From assembly GCA_037380725.1 (NCBI GenBank), contig JARRRL010000143.1, forward strand, positions 1 through 6,556: a stretch of 6,556 bases of DNA, in the 5' to 3' direction. Of the stretch, positions 1 through 5,765 are shown one piece after another. Every line of letters starts with the position of its first letter. Position 1 is the stretch's first letter. Made by a program: the position numbers and the translations under genes. The notes under the pieces were generated by a model. That model searched no databases. It was not told the origin of the DNA and saw nothing but the letters and a program-made list of their open reading frames with translations. Source of the DNA: JARRRL01 sp037380725. GTDB lineage: Bacteria; Pseudomonadota; Gammaproteobacteria; Pseudomonadales; JANQJO01.

Positions 1-107
1 ATGCTGAGGCCCAAGGTGTGGTGTGGACAGACATAATCCGGTGTTTGGGACCTGGGATGGCGGGTTTGGTTTTTTGTTGTTATGGGATCAGCGATGGGAT
101 CAGTCAT
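1..107 (-). CDS. pelE: Probable start of PelE (5' fragment, rest outside window)
   Basis: By gene order pelE, a membrane protein with TPRs that partners PelD, should begin here, but only its first codons can be in the window and there is no domain to confirm it. Two starts compete in different frames. The ATG at 107 overlaps the pelD stop as ATGA, has AGGTG 8 nt upstream, and stays open to the window edge (starting MTDPIADPITTKNQ). The ATG at 34 (MSVHTTPWASA) would leave a 69-nt gap and has no clear ribosome site. I prefer the first because every other junction in this operon is tightly packed and because of its ribosome site. Sequence beyond position 1 would settle it. Confidence 0.4.
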   Translation of the reverse strand, partial: MTDPIADPITTKNQTRHPRSQTPDYVCPHHTLGLS

Positions 108-114
108 GGGATCA
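79..114 (-). repeat. Three 12-bp tandem repeats across the pelD stop codon
   Basis: Three adjacent 12-bp units share the core TGATCCCAT and differ only at two or three positions each. The pelD TGA lies inside the first unit as read on the minus strand. In the pelD frame the units read LIP-stop, LIPS, LIP-stop; in the frame of the ATG at 107 they read TDPI and ADPI. Each unit carries one GATC, so three GATC sites sit 12 bp apart. Confidence 0.9.
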
Positions 115-1396
115 ACACCTGTGGTGGTAAAACGTGGATGCCCCAGTGCGCCATGGTTTTTTGCGTTTGCTTTTCCACGACGCGATCCACGCGTTGTAGG
201 GCGCTCATTGCTTCGGCTTCCGTGGTTAACGGCATGAGCACTGAGAGGGCGGGTAACGGGGGCGATTGGTTGGTGTGGCTGTGTGGCGTGTCGAAATGCG
301 TGTGTAACCACCGTGTGTCCATGTCACGAAATACGGTGGCGAGGCGCGATAAATCGAGTTGGTTTGGGTCGTTCGAGCCGAGTAAGGTGACGATACACGC
401 TTGCGACCCACACTGTTTGGCTTGCTGTTGGGCGCGTTGGGTTTTTGCTAAAAATAACGCTTTTTGGTGTTGATGTAACACGGTGCTGACGTACTGATCG
501 CTTAACAGATCCGCGCACTGGTGGGATAAAACGGTTAACAATGTTAAATGCTCGGCGTTTAACGCAAAAAAACGGATTGACTCGGCAACCAGGATGGCAT
601 GTAACACGCCGGATGAATCCACAAAAGGAATACACAATTGGTATCGCGTTTGGTTCGAGAGGGTTTGGGCGTTCACAAACTGCAGCTCTTGGGTTGTCAG
701 AGCTTGCTGTAACATGGGGTCTGTGCGTTCCAATTGGTGCCCCACGCCGAGGGTACGCTGTGGCCGCAGTGTCTCGTGGTGTGTATCGCGCACGATTTCG
801 TATAAGCCCGCGCATTGGAGTGCCCCGTGTTCGGCGAACAAGTCCAAAATGGTGTCACCCAGACTGGATAATCGAGGGGGAGGTATTTCGGCGGCGCGGG
901 TTTTGAGGTCGCGTATCGTACCGCGTAAATGCGGAACGACGTCGTGTTCACTGTTGACCAGTGCGTCGTGAGAGGCTTTGAGTAATTGGTAATTGCGTGA
1001 GTAGTGTTCCAGTCTTTGTTTTGTTTTGTTCCATTGGTGGCGGTCGTGATTGGCGCGCTGATACCAAAAACGGCGACACTCCCCCGCCGCGATTAACCAC
1101 AATAAAGCGGGCAAGGTGGCGGCGAGCTGGAGCGATGCCGGGTTGGGTAAGTTGAAACGGATGGCGAGCAAGGTGATGACGCCACTGATGAGCCCACAGT
1201 GGGTGCCGTGAAAAATAGACAACACCAGTGGGATAGATAAAACCCACAATAAGGCAGACGCTGTGCGCACATCGGGTTGCGCCACAGCGTAAGACCAGAG
1301 CGTGATGCCGGTGACATTGATGGCCGTGGCCGCCACGGTTTCCCACACAGCCTGTCGAGGCCACCAGGTGTGTGCGCTGATGTTAGTACGGTTCAA
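104..1396 (-). CDS. pelD: PelD, inner-membrane cyclic di-GMP receptor controlling Pel synthesis
   Basis: 430 residues from the TTG at 1396, chosen because GAGGG lies 8 nt upstream; the TTG at 1411 (435 residues) has no such site. P. aeruginosa PelD is 455. Order: four membrane segments (about 17-40, 45-62, 65-83, 88-107); a basic coiled-coil-like stretch (113-147) ending in LLKASHDAL; a GAF-like domain (about 170-305, with LCIPFVDSSGVLHAILVAE); then a degenerate GGDEF domain (about 315-425). Family knowledge: PelD has no cyclase activity but binds c-di-GMP at an inhibitory-type RxxD site and switches on polymer synthesis with PelE, PelF and PelG. Here RDMD (357-360) is followed, after exactly five residues, by THFDT where GGDEF would stand, so the binding motif is kept and the active site is lost. 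Arg402 or Arg405 may be the further c-di-GMP arginine. The stop codon lies in a 12-bp tandem repeat. Confidence 0.93.
   Translation of the reverse strand: MNRTNISAHTWWPRQAVWETVAATAINVTGITLWSYAVAQPDVRTASALLWVLSIPLVLSIFHGTHCGLISGVITLLAIRFNLPNPASLQLAATLPALLWLIAAGECRRFWYQRANHDRHQWNKTKQRLEHYSRNYQLLKASHDALVNSEHDVVPHLRGTIRDLKTRAAEIPPPRLSSLGDTILDLFAEHGALQCAGLYEIVRDTHHETLRPQRTLGVGHQLERTDPMLQQALTTQELQFVNAQTLSNQTRYQLCIPFVDSSGVLHAILVAESIRFFALNAEHLTLLTVLSHQCADLLSDQYVSTVLHQHQKALFLAKTQRAQQQAKQCGSQACIVTLLGSNDPNQLDLSRLATVFRDMDTRWLHTHFDTPHSHTNQSPPLPALSVLMPLTTEAEAMSALQRVDRVVEKQTQKTMAHWGIHVLPPQVLIP
116..120 (-). promoter_or_regulatory. Possible ribosome binding site of pelE
   Basis: AGGTG within the last codons of pelD, 8 nt before the ATG at 107. 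It is short, and is the main local support for the ATGA-overlap start of pelE. Confidence 0.35.
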
Positions 1397-1946
1397 AATG
1401 AATGCCCTCAATGAGCTGTTTCAGGACGTCTTGTGCTAAAGCGCTTATGTTTTTGTATCCCAATCCGACACGACTGCCGGTGGCGCGCCACAAAATGGTA
1501 TCGGGGGTTTCCGCGTGGCTTAACCATAAAGTGATGGATACGGAGGGATCACCGGAAACGCCTTTGCTGTAGCCCCATTCGTTGACGGAGCCGGAGAGGA
1601 TGTAATCGGCGTGACGTTGAGCCAGCCTGTGCTGAGTGGCTTTTTCTCGTTGTGTTGAATCGAGAATGTCCTCCAGTGCGAGTGAGGTTTGTCGTGGTGG
1701 CGCGACGGTGGGAATGCCTTGCTTCAGCAGCTGTGTTAGCAAAGCTTGTTCGGTTTTGTCTGCGGCTAAAGGGGTTTGGCTGAAGTTTTTGAGTGGGACT
1801 ACGGCAATGGGTTTCCGGGTGTGAATCGGTGGACTGTCCGGCACCACAAATGTGGCGCAGGCGGCGAGTGCCGTGAGTGCAATCAGCATCCCTGCAAGCT
1901 TGGTCAGCTTGAGTCTGGCCTGTCTGAATAAAAGAAAAGCGGGCAT
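1383..1946 (-). CDS. pelC: PelC, outer-membrane lipoprotein of the Pel export complex
   Basis: 187 residues against about 172 in P. aeruginosa; the extra length is in the signal peptide. The N-terminus is a lipoprotein signal: basic stretch (RQARLKLTK), hydrophobic core, and lipobox LAAC with Cys30, the only cysteine, giving a mature protein of about 158 residues. Residues at -2 and beyond the cysteine (Ala31, Thr32) do not resemble an inner-membrane retention signal, which fits the outer membrane. Recognisable PelC signature: ADYILSGSVNEWGY (113-126), GDPSVSITLWL (132-142), TILWRATGSRVG (150-161) and SALAQDVL (168-175). In P. aeruginosa PelC forms a 12-subunit ring on the periplasmic face of the outer membrane and passes polymer to the PelB barrel. 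The ATG at 1946 has only a weak upstream GGAG at a 12-nt spacing, so translation may depend on ribosomes leaving pelB. The gene overlaps pelD. Confidence 0.93.
   Translation of the reverse strand: MPAFLLFRQARLKLTKLAGMLIALTALAACATFVVPDSPPIHTRKPIAVVPLKNFSQTPLAADKTEQALLTQLLKQGIPTVAPPRQTSLALEDILDSTQREKATQHRLAQRHADYILSGSVNEWGYSKGVSGDPSVSITLWLSHAETPDTILWRATGSRVGLGYKNISALAQDVLKQLIEGIHFEPY
1405..1409 (-). promoter_or_regulatory. Ribosome binding site of pelD
   Basis: GAGGG, 8 nt before the TTG at 1396 and inside the last codons of pelC. It supports TTG 1396 rather than TTG 1411, whose own upstream region (CTGAAACAGCTCA) lacks a purine-rich site. Confidence 0.55.
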
Positions 1947-1955
1947 GATGAGGCG

Positions 1956-4900
1956 TTACTCCATTAATTGTTTAAATCCCAATTCGAACCACTGGGATTG
2001 AGACATGAGGGGGGTTAAGGCGGAAAAACCGTAGTTCACTTCGAGATAGCGTTGCGGACCGATGCGCCAGCGCCACCAATCGCTGATACTCAAGCCCGTT
2101 CGATGCGTGTGCCCTTCGTATCCAATACGGACGTCCAGCAGGTGTTCGACGGGGTGACTGAAGGGGTGTATGCCGCGAAGTCCCCATCGCAGACCTACGC
2201 TGGTTTGCTCGGCGTCATGGAGGAACAAGTCGCTCGTGTACAGCGGGTAGCCCAATCGCTGACTGGCGATGAGCAGCGGGTCGGTGGATTCGGGGTCCGA
2301 AAAATCATATTGATACCAGGTTAAATACGCTTGTAGGATGTTGTCACCGCGCAGGAAGTCGCTGTTGATTTCGCCGTGTTGAGTGGTAGCGTTTCCCAGA
2401 GCATCAGCAAAAATGGATTCGATGTGGTCGTAACGTCCGCCGAAAATGGTGGCGATCAAATCGTTGTGCTGCGTGTGGACTGAAAAGCCCATGCTGTTAC
2501 GTCGAGTTAGAAAATCCACTTGATCGTTATACTCGGACGGCGCGCGCCATTGGCTTTCGAATTGCCAGGTGTTGCGCGTGTTTCCATATTGCGCGGTGCC
2601 GGTGGCGAATAGACGGGCTCCCCAGAATGAATCACCCAAAACACTTTGACGCGTTAGGACGGTTTCGAGCCGCTGTTTGCCCATCAACCAGCGTTGCCCT
2701 ATCGTCAATTGCCGCGATGTGCGTTCTGGATCGGTGAACTGAGCGAGGTGGTCTGTATGGCTAGGCGCTTCTTCGGATTCGAGACCAAAGTACCACGCGC
2801 CAAACGGTGCGGGGTATTGCCAGAATGCGCTGAAGGTCTGTCCCGCTTCCGTATCACGGTGTGTGTTGATGCGCCAATGTGTTGACCAGAAAGGAGCTTG
2901 AGCATCGTATTGCGTTAGGTACAGCGCTCGCAGATAGGCGTGATCGCTGTCGACGGAAGGGTCTGAGGCGGTGTCGTGTGTGGGGCGCTTTGTTAGAGAG
3001 CGTGTGCGCTTGGGCGCTGGGGTTTTGAGTTGCGCGCTGCCATACAACCAGGCTTGATGAGGGTGTTCGGCGAGCAGCAAGGCGTGGTAGTGAGCGCCGT
3101 GGTGACGATTGAGGCCGGGCGTGGACAATAAGTCGCTCGTGTCTACGGTCGGATTCACTTCCGCAAGCGCCAGGTTTTGCCACGGTTCCAGATTGAGCGG
3201 GTTGGATCTGCTGAGGCCGAGATTGCGCCATTGGGAGGCGGCGTAATAGTCGTAATTTTGCAGCAGTCGGTCAACGAGTTGCACGTATGTCTGATGCAGG
3301 GGCTTGTCGCTGGCCTGTGAGGTGCGCCGATTATCCGAAGCGGTTTCGTGCGCGTGTTGTGGCGTTTGTTGCGGGTGTTCTTGCATTTGTTGCTGTAAAT
3401 GTTGCTGTAAATGGCGTGTTGAGAATTGTTGTCCGACGAGACTGTCTAGAAGTGCCATCGACATTTCTGACCAATCATCAGAGCCAGGTGTCGTGAGTTG
3501 TTCGAGCAGATAGTGTTTGAGTTGATGACTGCGGTCCACCAAACCCACGCGGGCATACAATACTGCTAATCGGTACACCGGCCAGCTTTGCTGAGCCCAC
3601 TGCGCACGACGGTTTTCGTCGAGGAGGCGTTGGTACCAATAAATAGCGGCGTGAGGACGATTGAGCCGATCGGCTGCTTCGGCCATGAGGGCGTGCAATG
3701 TCGTGGGTACGGTATCGGGTGATTGGTGATGGTGCTCAAAGAGGCGCGCGATTTCGTCGGTCAGGTTGAGCGATAAAGCGTGACTGAATTGCAGGTATTG
3801 GCGCTCAGGATCGCGGGGTATCGAGCGCGAGGCTTTGGCGAGTGCCTCAGCGGCGGCATTTGGGTTTTGGCGCTGGGTGTACAGTTGCGCTGTATAGAGC
3901 CATAAGTCGGGCGACTCATCGAGTACGTGGTCGGTTTGCGCGGTGCGTACCGCTTCAGCCAGGAGCTCGTCGTTATGGGTGCTGTGTGCGTGGTGCGCGG
4001 CTAAAACCAGCAGTGAAGCATCGGCGGTATTGTGGTATTTGCGAATAAAAAAATCCGTACTGAGCGTCGTGCTGTCTTGGGTAACCAGCAGGGTGGTGTA
4101 ATAGCTCATGGCGTCGCCGGAGAGTTCGTATTTTCGGTAAGCGGCAGCTTCGGCGGTCTCAGAGGCGCCCAATTGCTGAGCAACGAGTTGCACGGTGTGC
4201 AAATACGACAGATCCGTGACCTCCCGCCAGATTAAATCTTGGGTTAATAAGGTGAGCGCCAATTGGGTTTGCTGGTGGTGGTAAGCGACGTTGGCGAGGC
4301 GAGTTCGTAGTGCCACGGGCACTTGACGCTGATCCGGGGTGAGCGTGGACCAGCGCGTGGCAAGGGTTTCAATATCGCCGTGATTGGCCAGCAGTTGGAA
4401 GTAATGTTGCGTGACGAGCGTGCTGTGGGGAAAAGCCCTGAAGAGACGGGTGACGGCGCGTTGATTTTGATCGGGTGTCAGTGTGTGGTCAAACACGTGA
4501 ATGACTTGCGGCGCGTTCTGTTCGGTGAGCCAGCCGCGTTGCAGGGCAAGTTGGTACAGTCGCCCCAGAGATTTATAGTCTGATAAAGCCCACGCTTCTT
4601 CGAGAGCGCTGTTCAGGATAGGGTGCTGAGCTTTGTGTTGTTGAGCTCTGTGTTGTTGAGCTTTGTGTTGTTGAGAATGTTGCTCAGGCTTGAGCGCTAA
4701 GCGTTTTTCGGACAAACGCAGGGCCGGTTTTAATTTGTTTTGCCAACGAAAGACATCGTGTAGACGTTCCAGCGCCTCAGCGTTAGTGGGGTCGCGTTGG
4801 AGCCATTCTTGACCCAGTTGTTCGGCCTGCTCCAGTCGCCCGAGACTGAGCGTTACGTGCAAGGCTGCTTGTAGCTGTGATGTGGGTGGGGCAAGTTGTA

Positions 4901-5765
4901 GCCACTGTTGAATCAATTGCGGCGTCAGTTTATCGGGCATCAAGCGGGCGGTATCCGTGATACGTCGGTATTGAAAGCGTTCGGTCTCGCGAATGGAGAT
5001 CGGTGTTGCCGCGTAGAAAGCGCGCGCCGCATCGAGTTGCGGCGATTGTAGGAGTGCGTCGAGAACGGTTTCCCAGGTGGAGGCGTCAGGCGTAAGGGTG
5101 AAGGCGTGCAGTGCAAATGCCGTAGCTTGACGATGAAAACCATAACGTTGCAACACGGCAATAGCGGCTTGCAATTCGCTGATGCTTCGAGTGGGTGTTA
5201 GGACGTATTCAGGGGACAGCATCCATTGGCCTGAAGTGGGGGCTTCGTGTGCAAAAGCGGCTTCGGCTAAGCGTAGTCGTAAAGTCCACGGCAAATCTGG
5301 ATGGCGTGCGTTGTGACGGTTCAGGCCCGGCAAGGGGTTCAAAGGGGATTCCCCATTTGCAAGCAGTTGATCGTGTGCTTGGTATAACAGCGTGAGCGCG
5401 GACCAATACACGAGGTGATCCGCGTGATCCGGAGGGGGCGTTTCGATGAGTGGGTTTAACACCGCGATGGCGGGTTTGGGGTCGTAGCTGTCCAAGTATT
5501 TTTGCGCTAAAGTCAGACGTGATGCGCTGTCGTTGGGATTTTCCCGTAGCCAGTGTTGCAACAGTTCTACGCTGTTTTGACTGGATGGGGTGCGTTGAAA
5601 CAACGTGGATAAGCGCGATTGATTGGGAAACAATAAGATCAATACACCCAAGCCGAGTCCCAACAACAGCATTCCCCACCAGGGTTCGATCATGCGCAAG
5701 GCCGGTGGGCGTTTCCCTGTCGTGCTGAGCGGAGGGTGGCGAGACGCTGTTTTCACGGTTGACAC
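1956..5765 (-). CDS. pelB: PelB, outer-membrane beta-barrel porin with periplasmic TPR scaffold
   Basis: 1269 residues, slightly longer than P. aeruginosa PelB (about 1190). Order: basic N-terminus; one membrane anchor (residues 30-46, WGMLLLGLGLGVLILLF); a long alpha-helical TPR region (about 65-890; clear repeats at 65-107, 300-360 and 618-650); then a C-terminal beta-barrel (about 950-1269) of alternating aromatic strands such as WYFGLESE, TIGQRWLMG, WQFESQW and WFELGFK. In the family the barrel exports the Pel polymer and the TPRs bind PelA. I see no cysteine, as is common for such exporters. Gln/His-rich inserts lie at 362-381 and 779-806. The start is GTG at 5765, with GGGAGG 5 nt upstream; a second GTG at 5756 would give a 4-nt overlap with the pelA stop, but sits 14 nt from that site. 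The pelC start follows after 9 nt. Identity is firm from architecture and position; individual TPR limits are estimates. Confidence 0.93.
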   Translation of the reverse strand: MSTVKTASRHPPLSTTGKRPPALRMIEPWWGMLLLGLGLGVLILLFPNQSRLSTLFQRTPSSQNSVELLQHWLRENPNDSASRLTLAQKYLDSYDPKPAIAVLNPLIETPPPDHADHLVYWSALTLLYQAHDQLLANGESPLNPLPGLNRHNARHPDLPWTLRLRLAEAAFAHEAPTSGQWMLSPEYVLTPTRSISELQAAIAVLQRYGFHRQATAFALHAFTLTPDASTWETVLDALLQSPQLDAARAFYAATPISIRETERFQYRRITDTARLMPDKLTPQLIQQWLQLAPPTSQLQAALHVTLSLGRLEQAEQLGQEWLQRDPTNAEALERLHDVFRWQNKLKPALRLSEKRLALKPEQHSQQHKAQQHRAQQHKAQHPILNSALEEAWALSDYKSLGRLYQLALQRGWLTEQNAPQVIHVFDHTLTPDQNQRAVTRLFRAFPHSTLVTQHYFQLLANHGDIETLATRWSTLTPDQRQVPVALRTRLANVAYHHQQTQLALTLLTQDLIWREVTDLSYLHTVQLVAQQLGASETAEAAAYRKYELSGDAMSYYTTLLVTQDSTTLSTDFFIRKYHNTADASLLVLAAHHAHSTHNDELLAEAVRTAQTDHVLDESPDLWLYTAQLYTQRQNPNAAAEALAKASRSIPRDPERQYLQFSHALSLNLTDEIARLFEHHHQSPDTVPTTLHALMAEAADRLNRPHAAIYWYQRLLDENRRAQWAQQSWPVYRLAVLYARVGLVDRSHQLKHYLLEQLTTPGSDDWSEMSMALLDSLVGQQFSTRHLQQHLQQQMQEHPQQTPQHAHETASDNRRTSQASDKPLHQTYVQLVDRLLQNYDYYAASQWRNLGLSRSNPLNLEPWQNLALAEVNPTVDTSDLLSTPGLNRHHGAHYHALLLAEHPHQAWLYGSAQLKTPAPKRTRSLTKRPTHDTASDPSVDSDHAYLRALYLTQYDAQAPFWSTHWRINTHRDTEAGQTFSAFWQYPAPFGAWYFGLESEEAPSHTDHLAQFTDPERTSRQLTIGQRWLMGKQRLETVLTRQSVLGDSFWGARLFATGTAQYGNTRNTWQFESQWRAPSEYNDQVDFLTRRNSMGFSVHTQHNDLIATIFGGRYDHIESIFADALGNATTQHGEINSDFLRGDNILQAYLTWYQYDFSDPESTDPLLIASQRLGYPLYTSDLFLHDAEQTSVGLRWGLRGIHPFSHPVEHLLDVRIGYEGHTHRTGLSISDWWRWRIGPQRYLEVNYGFSALTPLMSQSQWFELGFKQLME
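3388..3411 (-). repeat. Two 12-bp tandem repeats in pelB (Gln/His-rich segment)
   Basis: Two exact copies of TGTTGCTGTAAA (plus strand), in frame, within the segment encoding PelB residues 779-806, where HLQQHLQQQMQ precedes EHPQQTPQHAH. This is probably a flexible insert between helical repeats. Confidence 0.85.
4626..4686 (-). repeat. 15-bp tandem repeats in pelB encoding QHKAQ units
   Basis: Three near-identical 15-bp units (plus strand TGAGCTTTGTGTTGT, the middle copy with one change) and a degenerate fourth. They encode QHKAQ-QHRAQ-QHKAQ at PelB residues 366-380, preceded by the related QHSQ. The unit length keeps the frame, so copy-number change would lengthen or shorten a loop in the TPR region. 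Confidence 0.92.

Noticed and set aside
35..103. Terminator or promoter between pelD and the next gene
   Set aside because: No stem followed by a T run on the minus strand and no convincing -35/-10 pair; the stretch is C/A-rich and probably part of pelE.
18..473. Open frame of 151 codons on the plus strand
   Set aside because: It lies antisense to pelD, which has clear membrane, GAF and RxxD features; the predicted peptide is Cys/Trp-rich with no domain.
324..815. Minus-strand open frame of 163 codons inside pelD
   Set aside because: Arg/Pro-rich out-of-frame translation of pelD; no independent support.
541..971. Two plus-strand open frames of about 120 codons
   Set aside because: Antisense shadows of pelD with no recognisable motif or ribosome site.
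4626..4686. CRISPR-like array
   Set aside because: Units are 15 bp and directly adjacent without spacers, and they are translated in the PelB frame.
5209..5679. Minus-strand open frame of 156 codons inside pelB
   Set aside because: Alternative frame of the PelB N-terminal region; the PelB frame has the membrane anchor and TPR pattern.
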